A DNA stretch of 64,000 nt, from assembly GCF_040869045.1 (NCBI RefSeq), contig NC_090321.1, positions 33,353,426 through 33,417,425 on the forward strand, given 5' to 3'. Both the position numbers and the translations under genes were made by a program. The notes under the pieces were generated by a model. The model saw nothing but the letters and a program-made list of their open reading frames with translations. It did no database searches and had not been told where the DNA came from. Within the stretch, counting starts at the first letter, position 1. The number at the start of each line of letters is the position of its first letter. This DNA comes from Eurosta solidaginis. Lineage: Eukaryota; Arthropoda; Insecta; Diptera; Tephritidae. Below are positions 15,601-27,972 of this stretch, piece by piece.

Positions 15601-15750
15601 TGCGAATATCTTAAAAACTAAATGAAAACTTAAATTATCTTTTGTGGCCCTAAAAAGCACCTAAATAGCTCCTAATTTTGATATATTTTTTATTTAAAAT
15701 AAAATAACGTTAAGCTAGCAGACCCACACATAAATAAATAAAAATATCTT
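12601..15750. repeat. Satellite sub-family with ataaataaataaaaatatc variant
   Basis: Nine monomers replace tttttgcgaatatc with ataaataaataaaaatatc, at 12601, 13136, 13414, 13826, 14238, 14773, 15185, 15452 and 15730. The spacings (535, 278, 412, 412, 535, 412, 267, 278) are close to multiples of the monomer. The variant has therefore spread as part of multi-monomer blocks of about two, three and four units. Confidence 0.85.
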
Positions 15751-18700
15751 AAAAACTAAATGAAAACCTAAATTATCTTTTGTGGCCCTAAAAACACCTA
15801 AATAGGTTCTAATTTTGATATATTTTTTATTTAAAATAAAATGAAATTTGACGTTAAGCTAGCAGACCCACACTTTTTTGCGAATATCTTAAAAACTAAA
15901 TGAAAACTTAAATTATCTTTTGTGGCCCTAAAAAGCACCTAAATAGCTCCTAATTTTGATATATTTTTTATTTAAAATAAAATAACGTTAAGCTAGCAGA
16001 CGCACACTTTTTTGCGAATATCTTAAAAACTAAATGAAAACTTAAATTATCTTTTGTGGCCCTAAAAAGCACCTAAATAGCTCCTAATTTTGATATATTT
16101 TTTATTTAAAATAAAATAACGTTAAGCTAGCAGACCCACACATTTTTGCGAATATCTTAAAAACTAAATGAAAACCTAAATTATCTTTTGTGGTCCTAAA
16201 AACACCTAAATAGCTCTTAATTTTGATATATTTTTATTTAAAATAAAATAACGTTAAGCTAGCAGACCCACACATTTTTGCGAATATCTTAAAAACTAAA
16301 TGAAAACCTAAATTATCTTTTGTGGCCCTAAAAACACCTAAATAGCTCCTAATTTTGATATATTTTTTATTTAAAATAAAATGAAATTTGACGTTAAGCT
16401 AGCAGACCCACACTTTTTTGCGAATATCTTAAAAACTAAATGAAAACCTAAATTATCTTTTGTGACCCAAAAACACCTAAATAGCTCCTAATTTTGATAT
16501 ATTTTTTATTTAAAATAAAATGAAATTTGACGTTAAGCTAGCAGACCCACACATTTTTGCGAATATCTTAAAAACTAAATGAAAACCTAAATTATCTTTT
16601 GTGGTCCTAAAAACACCTAAATAGCTCCTAATTTTGATATATTTTTTATTTAAAATAAAATAACGTTAAGCTAGCAGACCCACACATTTTTGCGAATATC
16701 TTAAAAACTAAATGAAAACTTAAATTATCTTTTGTGGTCCTAAAAAGCACCTAAATAGCTCCTAATTTTGATATATTTTTTATTTAAAATAAAATAACGT
16801 TAAGCTAGAAGACCCACACATTTTTGCGAATATCTTAAAAACTAAATGAAAACCTAAATTATCTTTTGTGGCCCTAAAAACACCTAAATAGCTCCTAATT
16901 TTGATATATTTTTTATTTAAAATAAAATAACGTTAAGCTAGCAGACCCACACATTTTTGCGAATATCTTAAAAACTAAATGAAAACCTAAATTATCTTTT
17001 GTGGCCCTAAAAACACCTAAATAGCTCCTAATTTTGATATATTTTTTATTTAAAATAAAATGAAATTTGACGTTAAGCTAGCAGACCCACACTCTTTTCC
17101 GAATATCTTAAAAACTAAATGAAAACTTAAATTATCTTTTGTGGCCCTAAAAGGCACCTAAATAGCTCCTAATTTTGATATATTTTTTATTTAAAATAAA
17201 ATAACGTTAAGCTAGCAGACCCACACATTTTTGCGAATATCTTAAAAACTAAATGAAAACCTAAATTATCTTTTGTGGCCCTAAAAACACCTAAATAGCT
17301 CCTAATTTTGATATATTTTTTATTTAAAATAAAATAACGTTAAGCTAGCAGACCCACACATTTTTGCGAATATCTTAAAAACTAAATGAAAACCTAAATT
17401 ATCTTTTGTGGCCCTAAAAACACCTAAATAGCTCCTAATTTTGATATATTTTTTATTTAAAATAAAATAACGTTAAGCTAGCAGACCCACACTTTTTTGC
17501 GAATATCTTAAAAACTAAATGAAAACTTAAATTATCTTTTGTGGCCCTAAAAAGCACCTAAATAGCTCCTAATTTTGATATATTTTTTATTTAAAATAAA
17601 ATAACGTTAAGCTAGCAGACCCACACATTTTTGCGAATATCTTAAAAACTAAATGAAAACCTAAATTATCTTTTGTGGCCCTAAAAACACCTAAATAGCT
17701 CCTAATTTTGATATATTTTTTATTTAAAATAAAATAACGTTAAGCTAGCAGACCCACACTTTTTTGCGAATATCTTAAAAACTAAATGAAAACTTAAATT
17801 ATCTTTTGTGGCCCTAAAAAGCACCTAAATAGCTCCTAATTTTGATATATTTTTTATTTAAAATAAAATAACGTTAAGCTAGCAGACCCACACATTTTTG
17901 CGAATATCTTAAAAACTAAATGAAAACCTAAATTATCTTTTGTGGCCCTAAAAACACCTAAATAGCTCCTAATTTTGATATATTTTTTATTTAAAATAAA
18001 ATAACGTTAAGCTAGCAGACCCACACATTTTTGCGAATATCTTAAAAACTAAATGAAAACCTAAATTATCTTTTGTGGCCCTAAAAAGCACCTAAATAGC
18101 TCCTAATTTTGATATATTTTTTATTTAAAATAAAATAACTTTAAGCTAGCAGACCCACACATTTTTGCGAATATCTTAAAAACTAAATGAAAACCTAAAT
18201 TATCTTTTGTGGCCCTAAAAACACCTAAATAGCTCCTAATTTTGATATATTTTTTTATTTAAAATAAAATAACGTTAAGCTAGCAGACCCACACATTTTT
18301 GCGAATATCTTAAAAACTAAATGAAAACCTAAATTATCTTTTGTGGCCCTAAAAACACCTAAATAGCTCCTAATTTTGATATATTTTTTATTTAAAATAA
18401 AATAACGTTAAGCTAGCAGACCCACACATTTTTGCGAATATCTTAAAAACTAAATGAAAACCTAAATTATCTTTTGTGGCCCTAAAAAGCACCTAAATAG
18501 CTCCTAATTTTGATATATTTTTTATTTAAAATAAAATAACTTTAAGCTAGCAGACCCACACATTTTTGCGAATATCTTAAAAACTAAATGAAAACCTAAA
18601 TTATCTTTTGTGGCCCTAAAAACACCTAAATAGCTCCTAATTTTGATATATTTTTTTATTTAAAATAAAATAACGTTAAGCTAGCAGACCCACACATTTT

Positions 18701-19440
18701 TGCGAATATCTTAAAAACTAAATGAAAACCTAAATTATCTTTTGTGACCCTAAAAAGCACCTAAATGGCTCCTGATTTTGATATATTTTTTATTTAAAAT
18801 AAAATGAAATTTAACGTTAAGCTAGCAGACCCACACTTTTTTGCGAATATCTTAAAAACTAAATGAAAACTTAAATTATCTTTTGTGGCCCCAAAAAGCG
18901 CCTAAATAGCTCCTAATTTTGATATATTTTTTATTTAAAATAAAATAACGTTAAGCTAGCAGACCCACACTTTTTTGCGAATATCTTAAAAACTAAATGA
19001 GAACTTAAATTATCTTTTGTGGCCCTAAAAAGCACCTAAATAGCTCCTAAATTTGATATATTTTTCATTTAAAATAAAATAACGTTAAGCTAGCAGACCC
19101 ACACATTTTTGCGAATATCTTAAAAACTAAATGAAAACTTAAATTATCTTTTGTGGCCCTAAAAAGCACCTAAATAGCTCCTAATTTTGATATATTTTTT
19201 ATTTAAAATAAAATAACGTTAAGCTACACATTTTTGCGAATATCTTAAAAACTAAATGAAAACTTAAATTATCTTTTGTGGCCCTAAAAAGCACCTAAAT
19301 AGCTCCTAATTTTGATATATTTTTTATTTAAAATAAAATAACGTTAAGCTAGCAGACCCACACATTTTTGCGAATATCTCAAAAACCAAATGAGCACCTA
19401 AATTATTTTTTGTGGCCCTAAATAGCACCTAAAATGCACT

Positions 19441-19571
19441 TAATTCTCAAACAACTTAAACTTATTTTTGAGCACTAGGGTTTGCCAGCTTTACGCACGT
19501 ACATGAAAGTGGTACGTGAGAGTAATTATTAATATAAGTAATACGAATCTACATTTCCTCTATAAATACCA
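19441..19571. other. Short unassigned spacer between satellite and mariner
   Basis: Unique-looking sequence after the last degenerate satellite unit. It holds no gene, RNA or repeat that I can recognise. Confidence 0.5.
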
Positions 19572-19573
19572 TA

Positions 19574-20829
19574 CGAGGGTTGGCTTTTATATTTTGCGCC
19601 TAATAATGAAAACACAGTCAAAAATTAAGGAAAAGTTTTATTGTTTTTCGAAATATTCTCCATCCAAGTCAATACACTTCTGCATTCGCTCGAACCAATT
19701 TTCAAAGCACTTTTGCCACTCAGAAGGGGACACCTCTAAAACGAGCTGGCTTCTACAGCTCCTTCAGGCGTTGAAAAACGTTGACCTCGCATTTTTTTTT
19801 GGTGTTCGGGAATAAAAAGAAATCATTAGGTTGGTGCCAAATCAGGGCTGTAAAGCGGATGACCCATCAATTCGATCTTTTGAGTCCTCAAAAACTGTTG
19901 TGTGAATCGATACGTGAGAGCTCACATTGTCTTGGTGAAGAATGATTTTTCTTCCGCGGTTGGTTTTCCTTAATTCTACAAAAACTTTTGGCTAACAAAT
20001 AGTTGATACCACTCAGAATTGACCGTTTTAAGTTTACCTAGTGGAACAGTTGCGTCATGACCAGATTTTCCGAAAAAACAGGCGACCATTTGGTTTGCGC
20101 GAAAAACTTTTGTTGGATTAGGCTCGTCTTGGAACACCTATACAGTCGATTGCTGCTTTGTTTCCGGCTCATATGCATAGATCTAAGATTCGTCACCTGT
20201 TACGATGTCATAGACGCGCTTTAATCCACCACGACTAAATTTCTTCAACATTTCTTTACACCAATCGACACGAGTCCTTTTTTGGGCAATTATCAAATTA
20301 TGCGGTATCCAACGAGAACAAATCTTCTTTACGACCAAATGTTCATGCAATATTGAATGTATGCTGGTCCCACTAATGGCCAAGGATGGCTCTATCTCGC
20401 TATATGTCACATGACGGATCTTGTATTATCAATTGACGCACAGCATCGACTGTTTCTCGCACAACCACCATTTTTGGACGACCTTCACGAAATTCGTCCT
20501 GCAAAGATTGGCGGCCACGTAGGAACTCGTTGTACCATCGCTTCACAGCGGCTAAGTGTGGTGATTCAACACCAAAAGTAGAAGTAAGTTGATTGATCTC
20601 CTGTCGAAAATCGTAGTATGTCATCGCACGAAAATGTTCACGGATTAATTCCATTTTTAGGCAATATGAATTTTTAAACTCCCTATAAATAAAACAAATA
20701 AAACTCGTAAGTGAAAACGTTATATGCAAGTTTATGCCAAAAAAATACTAAACTTTACGATAAAAATATCTAATTACAGCTAATCACATGTAGTGTTGTC
20801 AAGACGCAAAATATATAATGCAACCCTCG
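19574..20829 (-). mobile_element. mariner-type DNA transposon, inactive
   Basis: This 1256-bp element is flanked by TA on both sides (19572-19573 and 20830-20831). Its ends are imperfect inverted repeats of about 28 bp: the left end reads cgagggttggcttttatatt and the reverse complement of the right end reads cgagggttgcattatatatt. Size, TA target and transposase remains fit the Tc1/mariner superfamily. It sits about 130 bp from the edge of the satellite array. Confidence 0.92.
19650..20668 (-). pseudogene. mariner transposase pseudogene
   Basis: Reading on the minus strand, the N-terminal helix-turn-helix region starts near 20655 (MELIREHFRAMTYYDF...). It shows the mariner-type LTSTFG and AVKRWYNEF stretches, and the reading frame shifts near 20405. 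The second piece ends in VTGDES, which includes the first catalytic Asp, followed by TAG where mariner proteins usually have Trp; a second TAG follows after KQQSTV. Further on, HQDNVSSH (second Asp) and SPDLAP (third Asp, about 19840) are readable, but in different frames. All three catalytic aspartates of a DD34D enzyme are thus present as fossils, but no continuous protein can be made. Confidence 0.88.
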
Positions 20830-20831
20830 TA

Positions 20832-21309
20832 CAAATGTTTGTATACATGTTGAGGTACTTACTTCCGTTTATACCTAGTTTCTTCAATTTATGTACACTC
20901 ATTATATACAAATTATATTTGTTATCGCGATTCGTATGATAGGTAAATATGCGCCAATGCAAATGGAATATTGGAGATTGCAAATAAATCGCAAAAATTT
21001 TGTTGTTATAAAATATCAAGTTCACTTTCTCAAGTATGTAGGTAGAAAGCTACAGATGTTTGTGAATATGTAATAACATTGCACACTGCACGACCTCGGA
21101 GGTTAAAGCAATTTCAGTAGATCTATTAGATTTTGAAAACAGAATTACTTCACTGCAACCTTTCAGTATATTACTTTATGTGGATGCTATCTCTTCAGGC
21201 TTTTTACTCTATATCACGAAGAGATGAAGAGTCACGCCACCTAAATGGCAGAGCGATTCATTCGATACATGCGACAGATTTGTGAATCGGATGGATTTAA
21301 TTTACTTAC
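20832..21309. other. AT-rich stretch without recognised features
   Basis: No coding region, inverted ends or tandem repeats were recognised here. The short open frames on both strands overlap each other and look random. Confidence 0.5.
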
Positions 21310-21720
21310 AGTGTCCGGTATAGTAGCCAGTCAAAGTTCGTAGGTCCTCCCTACTTAGGTTAAAGAGTTTGGCTGATACTCTCATTGCTGGGAGTATACA
21401 CATTTTGGCCTGTCTTTGTCCTGGGTATTGCATCCAGTGTCTTCTAAACTGCTTTGTTTCCCCAGTTAGTTATGGTTTCCCTAGAGTGTGACTTTGTGAG
21501 TCCTCAGCTGAGCTCTGGACCATAGAAAGCTGGTAAAGCACTCTGCTTGGATGTATAGGCAGCCTTTTCATTACTTTCATATTCCTGATGCCCGGGAACC
21601 CATCCTATCAAAACATTGTGTTTGGCTCCCAGATCTTGTAGGACTGCAATGCATTCATTCACAAGCTTTGAAGTATTTGCGTAAGACTGCAAGGCTGTCT
21701 GGCATAATGATATTACTCCT
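21310..21720 (-). pseudogene. Non-LTR retrotransposon relic, RNase H region
   Basis: On the minus strand 21504-21692 reads as an RNase H-like segment with LIGWVPGHQEYESNE, corresponding to the GWVPGHxGxxGNExAD motif of I/Jockey-type non-LTR elements. The final catalytic Asp is replaced (KAAY instead of ADxLA). Downstream to about 21310, related sequence continues with stops and frameshifts. The fragment belongs to the same family as the relic at 36068-36680: NECIAVLQDLGAKH here against DECIGVLNDLGVKN there. Confidence 0.7.
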
Positions 21721-22536
21721 TGAGAATTAGCCCCTTCTTATTATCTACCGCAAACTTCTATTGCATGATTTTCTGGCATCATGGGGCATCATCCCGTTGG
21801 CAACGTTTTCTTGAAGTTCGGCCAAGATTAGTACTTTCCTTGAGATTCTGGGCGTAGGGACCATTACATCACGTAGTTGCACACTTCTTATTACTATCAT
21901 ATGACCTGTCATGTTTCCGCTGTTTAGCTCAGAGATATTTTGAAGTCTTGAAGGGATTTATTCCCACTAAGGAACTAAGTGCTCTTTTATACAAAATATT
22001 ACAAATTACTAATACATATTTACACTAATACTTACAAACTAGATGTACATGATTCATAATAAACAAATGCTAGTCAGCATATTCCAATAACCCATTTATG
22101 TATATATGTATGGGGTTCTACAGTCAGTATGACTATTGGGCACATATGTCGGGAAGTGTGACTAATCGACATATGTGTCGGTCAATGTGACGGGTTGACA
22201 AATGTAAACAAACTCATGCTGAGTTCAAGTGATTATCTGGGTCAGTGAAATATGACTACTTCTGCGGTCTATAAGTGTGTGTATATTTTGTATCGTTAAA
22301 TGCATTCAGAGTGAGGTGCATTCCAAGTAACACTACAGCATAGGTGACTATTGACTTCACACCAGTATTAAATATCCAGTATACCAGTTTAGGAGATATT
22401 CCCCATAAAATCGATAGCAGGCGAAGAAAGCTCTTGTTGCTTATTTAATGTAGCATATAGACGAGCATTAATTCCACGCGAGGGTTTTGTCCAGCGTAAC
22501 CCCTAGGTATTTTGCTTCCGTTGAAAATCGGATTTT
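21721..22536. other. Unassigned, possibly decayed retrotransposon sequence
   Basis: Sequence up to about 21960 may be an upstream continuation of the minus-strand RNase H relic, but no convincing domain is readable. From there to 22536 I see no gene, inverted ends or repeat. Confidence 0.4.
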
Positions 22537-22545
22537 GGTGCCACC

Positions 22546-22806
22546 CATGGTTCAATTATATAGTTGGCTCATCTGTAAAGCAACAAAATATGTCTGTTCC
22601 AATTGTCAAAATCTGTGTATTGGTGTTGGTGCGAATGGTATGGAATGGAAACATAAAACTTGACAGTTTTTGTATGTGTAAGAAAATGTTGCCAATGTGT
22701 TGGTTTCATTTTGAGTTTGCCATCTCCTTTTGACAATCCCTTCGGCCATGCAATGAAATAAATAAAATCAGCTGATGAGATGAGCCAACCATATAATTGA
22801 ACCATG
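22546..22806. mobile_element. hAT-like MITE, copy 1 (261 bp)
   Basis: Inverted ends: the left reads catggttcaattatatagtt and the reverse complement of the right reads catggttcaattatatggtt, continuing through ggctcatc. It is flanked by 9-bp near-identical direct repeats, ggtgccacc (22537-22545) and ggtaccacc (22807-22815). It has no coding capacity; the open frames crossing it are incidental. A second copy of exactly the same length lies in the opposite orientation at 29844-30104. The 8-9 bp target duplication suggests a hAT-type mobiliser. Confidence 0.85.
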
Positions 22807-22815
22807 GGTACCACC

Positions 22816-23742
22816 CAGGTATGATTCTGGCATGGATAGTTTTTTCTCCGAGTAAAAGGCACTAGGATAGTAGAAAGCTTCTAGTATTTGCTAAGGGGGC
22901 GAAGTGATTTTATAACATAGGTCCTAGTTTTGATAGTTTGGTCGTTAAACAAACTTAGTAAACAAACACTATGGACTCGTACATACTTTTTGAGGTTCTC
23001 ACGGACCGGCCAGTTCAACCTAACCTAACTAATGCCACTATTTTTAGTCACGGAGGATCAAGTTTTCTAAAAAAAAAGTTCTTTTTTGTCTCGTCTCACA
23101 AAATTTTGGAAAACGCCCATTCATGTAGTGGCATGGTGGAATAACCAGGTGAAGTAAGCCGTCAATTGTCTTGCTCTAAATTCTTCTTTGTTCTGTCATT
23201 CGGCTATCTGAAAAATTTTCACCAATTTTGTCCCCGAAAAAGAGTTGTTTTTTTGCATTTTTCAGGAGTAAAATATGGTAGTTTTTGTACTTTTTTCACA
23301 TAAACCAGTAGGTGAATATCGATGGACCTTTACTGGATTTAATTACAGAAATTCATCATTTGGGTATCTTTGGTGTTGGCTTCCATAAGTAAGGTCATGC
23401 TTAACTATTACTTTCTATTGTTGATGTTTCCATTATATATGTATGTTTAATTTGTTCCAACAGGTCTTTTTGTTGAAACAGGTCTTTGTTAAAACAAACT
23501 ATTTGAATTCACGTCATATCCAACAAGGATTTTCACCTGTGCAGCGCTACTGAAGACTTTCGAGAAATGTTCAAGAACACCAAAACTGTCGTATTACTCC
23601 TTATTTATGTAAAAATTTCGCCAAAACGATGGATTTCCAAATATAGTTACAAAAAATTGTAACTAACTGTTTTTGCTTTGCCCTAAAAATTAGACCACTA
23701 AGATAAGAGGAATGTTACAGTTATGTATTGTAATCTTCTTCT
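22816..23742. other. Unassigned spacer
   Basis: No gene recognised. A segment at about 23119-23155 (ggtggaataaccaggtgaag) resembles, in reverse complement, a segment near 29407-29440 (ttcacctggtgtttccatca). Both may belong to a short unclassified repeat. Confidence 0.4.
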
Positions 23743-24422
23743 TCTATATATATAAAAATGAATGCCATTTTTCGTTGTGATTTTATAACTCTAGAACGGG
23801 CTCACCTATCCAAATCAAATGTTTAGACTTTGTTCTGACTATTCAGTAGATGCTTTGTGTTTTGCAGTTTTAAGAATCGGATACCAGGGTCTCGAGATAT
23901 AGACCAAAACGTGGACCCGGATAACCCTAGGATGTGTTTGAACCACATGAGTATCCATTGTAAGTTGTTGATAAATGCTAATGAAAAGTGGGCTTTTCCT
24001 TTCGCTGGGTAACTAAGGGCTCGAGATACATAACAATATAATCTTTTTATCTGAAGGCGCTGAAAAGCGCTCAATGTATGATGAAATTATTTTGAAAAGC
24101 ACACCAAAAACCCATTTGTTTGGTCAGATTCATCCCACTTAGCCAGCGGATTATACGTTTTCATATTAACATACATACATCAATAATAGTTTAATCATTT
24201 ACTAAACGATTTGTTACCTACTTAGCTACACTCTTTCGTTCTCAAAAGTTATGTACTTTCGTCTTAACTAGCTTACTTATTATTCCCACCTACAAACTTA
24301 CTTGCATTATATTTATATCAACATGTATGTATGTAGCAGTTTCAATCCCGTGATATTATACTTCATCGCAGAAATGAGCAATTGCAACGTGTTAACTTCA
24401 TTGTAGTTACGATGCATTACAA

Positions 24423-25790
24423 TACCCAATATTGCATTGGAAAAGTGACGATGGCTACCATATCAATATACCAATGATTGATCCACGAACAGGTAAATAA
24501 TATTTTCAGTGTGTTGACATTTCATCATTTGTATAAATTTCTTAAGTCACATTTTTCACTTATTTTCAGGTCTACATGTACAGAAAAAAGTTAGTGCCAT
24601 GAATTTTTATTCGTATCGATTGATGGCTCGTCCACAAGAACAAAATTATATCTTGAGATGTGGTAAACTATATTATCAGTACATCGTGATATGTATGCCA
24701 AAATAGAAACAGAACGTCTTAATTTTATTCATTTCAACCAAGCAAAATTAAGATCTGACCAATATATTCATTTGCAAGATGCGATAGCGAATGATGCTAA
24801 TATAAATGACATTGGACGTTTAACTATATTGCCATCTTCGTATATTGGTAGCCCACGGAATATGAACGAATATGCACAAGACGCAATGTGTTATGTACGA
24901 AAATACGTTCGACCGGATCTGTTCATTACATTTACATGTAATCCGCTGTGGGATGACATCAAAAACAATTTAATTGCAGGACAGTCGACAACCGATCGTC
25001 ATGACATTACTGCGCGTGTTTTTCGGCAAAAATTTAAAGCACATGGATTTAATTGTGAAATTATATCTATTTGGGGAGGTGCGTTGCCATATGTACTCCA
25101 TGGAATGGTGGAAAAGGGGATTGCCGCACGCACATATACTAATTTGGCTGGTACATAAAATAACTCCGAATCAAATCGATAATCTTATATCAGCTGAAAT
25201 TCCTGATCACACTGCTGATCCTGAGTTATTTCAAGTTGTCGTTAAAAACACGATACATGGACCGTGCGGTGAACTAAATGTGAATTCACCATGTATGATT
25301 GATGAAAAGTGTTCGAAACGATACCCAAGGCAATTTACTTCAGACACAATAACGGGCAATGACGGATATCCGTTGTATCGACGTAGATCACCTAATGATA
25401 ATGGCAAAACGGCAACCATTAGAATGCATAACCAGGAAGTTGGAAGTTGATAATCGTTGGGTGGTTCCGTATTGTCCATTATTATCGAAAATATTCAATG
25501 GTCATATAAATGTGGAATATTGTAATTCTGTTAAATCCATTAAATATATTTGCAAGTATGTAAATAAAGGGAGCGATATGGCAATTTTCGGTGTTGCTGG
25601 TGATAATACAAATGATGAAATTACTCAGTATCAAATCGGGCGCTATATTAGTAGCCATGAAGCTGTCTGGAGGATTATGTCGTTTCCAATGCACGAAAGA
25701 CATCCTGCGGTTGTTCACTTGGCTGTACATCTTGAGAATGGCCAACGTGTTTATTTTAATGTAGCAAATGTCTTGGAAAGAGCAGCATAA
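24423..25790 (+). pseudogene. Helitron replication initiator (Rep) pseudogene
   Basis: The frame opens with YPILHWKSDDGYHINIPMIDPRTG-type sequence at about 24423-24492, continues after a probable intron, and runs through LRSDQYIHLQDAI (24691 onward), typical of the Helitron N-terminal domain. A frameshift near 25080 leads into KRGLPHAHIL, where His-Ala-His (about 25127-25135) is the HUH metal-binding motif. A further frame change near 25430 leads into SIKYICKYVNKG, where the two tyrosines (codons 25545 and 25557) match the Rep catalytic tyrosine motif. The segment ends at a stop at 25788. Motifs are well kept, but at least two frameshifts make it non-functional as one protein. Confidence 0.85.
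24493..24569 (+). other. Probable intron inside the Helitron Rep gene
   Basis: Coding sequence ending in DPRTG is followed by gtaaataat. The frame resumes after ttattttcag with LHVQKKVSAMNFYSYRLMAR, a recognisable Helitron N-terminal segment. The 77-nt gap is AT-rich and bounded by GT-AG with a pyrimidine-rich acceptor. Confidence 0.6.
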
Positions 25791-25890
25791 CCACCAGCAA
25801 CTACGTTAACAGCTTTTTTCAAATTATGCGAAACTGATACATTTGCGATAACTTTGTTATATTCTGAAGTGCCTCAGTATTACACATGGA

Positions 25891-27840
25891 ATGTGTCTTC
25901 GAAAAAATTTCAAAGACGTAGACAAGGAACAGCAGTTCATGGGCATCCTGGCATTTTCCAAACAGATACAATTGGGAGAATATACATATATAGTACATCC
26001 AAACAATGTTGAGTGTTTTTATTTGAGATTGTTATTAGTTAACGTGAATGACCCAAAATCATTTCAAGAATTGAGAACAGTCAACGGTCATTTGTGTCAA
26101 ACATACCGTGAAGCATGCCAACTTTTGCATTTGTTGGAGGATGATGCACATTGGGATTCAACACTTCATGATGCATCTATTTCGGCTCATCCTCAACAAA
26201 TACGAATGCTATTGGCCATTATATTATCAACATGTATGCCATCAAATCCACTTGAATTATGGAACAAATATAAACATTATATTGCAGAAGATATTTTGCA
26301 AGTAATCCTGATTTGTTGATAACTTTGGAAATGTACAACGAAGATTTGATAATAATTGAAGATATATGTCTAACGATTGCAAATAAAACATTAGTACAAT
26401 TGGGTATGATAGCATCAAATCGTGAGATGCCTGATCTGTTTGATCGTGAATTGCAACGTGAGCAGGAATTCAATTCTAATGATTTGCGTTTATTTGTACA
26501 ATCAAATATAACCAAAATGAATATTCAGCAAAAACATGTATATGACACAATCATGCAAGCCATTTCCAATAATGCAGGTGGATTATATTTCTTGGATGCA
26601 CCAGGTGGTATAGGCAAAACGTTCGTTATATCACTGATTTTAGCGACTATTCGATCGGAACAGAAAATTGCATTAGCACTTGCATCTTCGGGAATTGCTG
26701 CTACATTATTAGAAGGTGGTCGGACAGCACACTCTGCATTAAAATTGCCATTGAATGTACAGGTGATTGAAACTCCAACTTGCAATATTTCAAGAAATTC
26801 TGCTATGGCAAAAGTTCTGCGATTAACGTCAATTATTTTATGGGATGAGTGTACAATGGCGAATAAAAAATTACTAGAAGCATTTCATCGAACAATGCAA
26901 GATTTACGTGGTAATCAACAGCTTTTTGGTGGTGCTTTGGTATTACTGTCAGCGGATTTTCGACAAACATTGCCTGTCATTCCTCGATCAACTCCTGCTG
27001 ATGTTATAAATGCCTTTGAAGTCATCAGTTCTTTGGAGATATGTACAAAAATTGACACTGAATATTAATATGCATATTCACCTACAAAATGATCCAGCTG
27101 CCCATGAGTTTTCAAAACAATTGTTAGAAATTGGTGATGGCAAAATACAAATCGACAGAACCAACGGATTGATCACTTTACCGAACAATTTTTGTACAAT
27201 TAAGAAATCGATAGATGAATTGATTAAATGTGTTTTTCCAAATATTCTTCAGAATTACAGAAATCATGATTGGTTGAGAGAATGCGCCATTTTAGCACCG
27301 AAGAACATTCATATCAATGCCATTAATTTTCAAATTCAAGCAAAACTCCCAGGTGTGGTCACGACATATAAATCAATTGACAGTGCTATGAATCAAGATG
27401 AGGCAATGAATTATCCAATTGAATTTTTAAATTCATTAGAACCGGCTGGTATGCCACCGCATTGTTTGAATCTGAAAGTGGGTTCTTTGATTATATTATT
27501 GCGAAATAATAATCCACCAAAACTGTGTAATGGCACCAGATTGGAGTGAAAAATTTATTGCCAAATTTGATTGAAGTTACGATCTTAACTGGTAAATCAA
27601 AAGGAGAAGTTTAATACCGCGTATCCCTATGATTCCAACTGATATGCCATTTGAATTCAAACGATTACAATATCCTGTGCGTTTATCATTTGCTATGTGC
27701 ATCAACAGAACACTTAACTTTTGTGGTGTGAATTTGGAGGAATCATGTTTTTCACATGGCTAACTTTATGTTGCCTGTTCCAGAGTCGGTACCCCCAGCC
27801 GTTTGTTTATTCATGCTCAAAATGGAAAAACAAAAAATAT
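25891..27840 (+). pseudogene. Helitron PIF1-type helicase pseudogene
   Basis: The segment at 25891-26319 has the region joining Rep to helicase (HPNNVECFYLRLLL, TYREACQLL). 26313-27068 is a 251-residue helicase piece with Walker A GGIGKT (residues about 98-103), Walker B LWDEC (Asp and Glu at about 178-179) and a SADFRQTLPVI block. A frameshift near 27055 leads to 27010-27549, with the later motifs (NGLITLPNNF, CLNLKVGSLIILLRN). After another break the C-terminal LSFAMCINR and a degenerate ACSRV block are readable up to about 27830. At least three frameshifts break it. Together with the Rep remnant it represents the single Rep-helicase protein of Helitrons. Confidence 0.85.
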
Positions 27841-27972
27841 TGTTTATCCATTATTATTATTTTGTTAAGTTTTAAAATAGCTAGCAAATAATAAAATATC
27901 TTTTTTTTGTAATAAATGAGTTTGATTTAATATTTCACTTTATACTTAGCGAAGCACGTACCGGGCCACTAG

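Larger units (their letters stand above)
1..19440. repeat. AT-rich satellite array, 133-141 bp monomers
   Basis: The whole left third is one head-to-tail tandem array with no gene. Each monomer contains the blocks cgttaagctagcagaccc, gcgaatatc, tggccctaaaa, cctaaatagctcctaatt and gatatatttttt. Two main length classes are visible. One has aaaataacgtt before the gctagc block (133-134 bp; for example units starting at 17205 and 17338). The other has aaaatgaaatttgacgtt instead (about 140-141 bp; for example 1932 and 2073). Dividing the span by about 137 gives roughly 140 units. Local sub-families mix in blocks: tttcgaaaactaaacg versus cttaaaaactaaatg, and agcagacccacac versus agccgacacacac. The array is cut by the left edge of the window. 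At the right it decays through an incomplete unit at about 19220 and a diverged last unit at about 19340-19440. Confidence 0.97.
23743..27972 (+). mobile_element. Helitron, near full span but decayed
   Basis: The proposed 5' end is tctatatatataaaaatgaa (from 23743), a typical insect Helitron start beginning with TC. The proposed 3' end is acgtaccgggccactag, finishing in CTAG at 27969-27972 and followed by T, which fits insertion between A and T. The interior carries Rep and helicase segments in the right order. At 4.23 kb it is shorter than most autonomous Helitrons, and the coding region has several frameshifts. No inverted repeats or target duplication are expected for this class. Confidence 0.8.

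Noticed and set aside
1..19440. CENP-B box in the satellite (tttcgaaaactaaacgaaaa region)
   Set aside because: The region resembles the start of the box but lacks the required A and CGGG positions, so no centromere claim is made.
1..19440. CRISPR-like array
   Set aside because: The repeats are contiguous monomers of over 130 bp with no unique spacers, in a eukaryotic context.
22512..22862. 73- and 97-residue frames across the MITE
   Set aside because: They are incidental frames over a non-coding inverted-repeat element.
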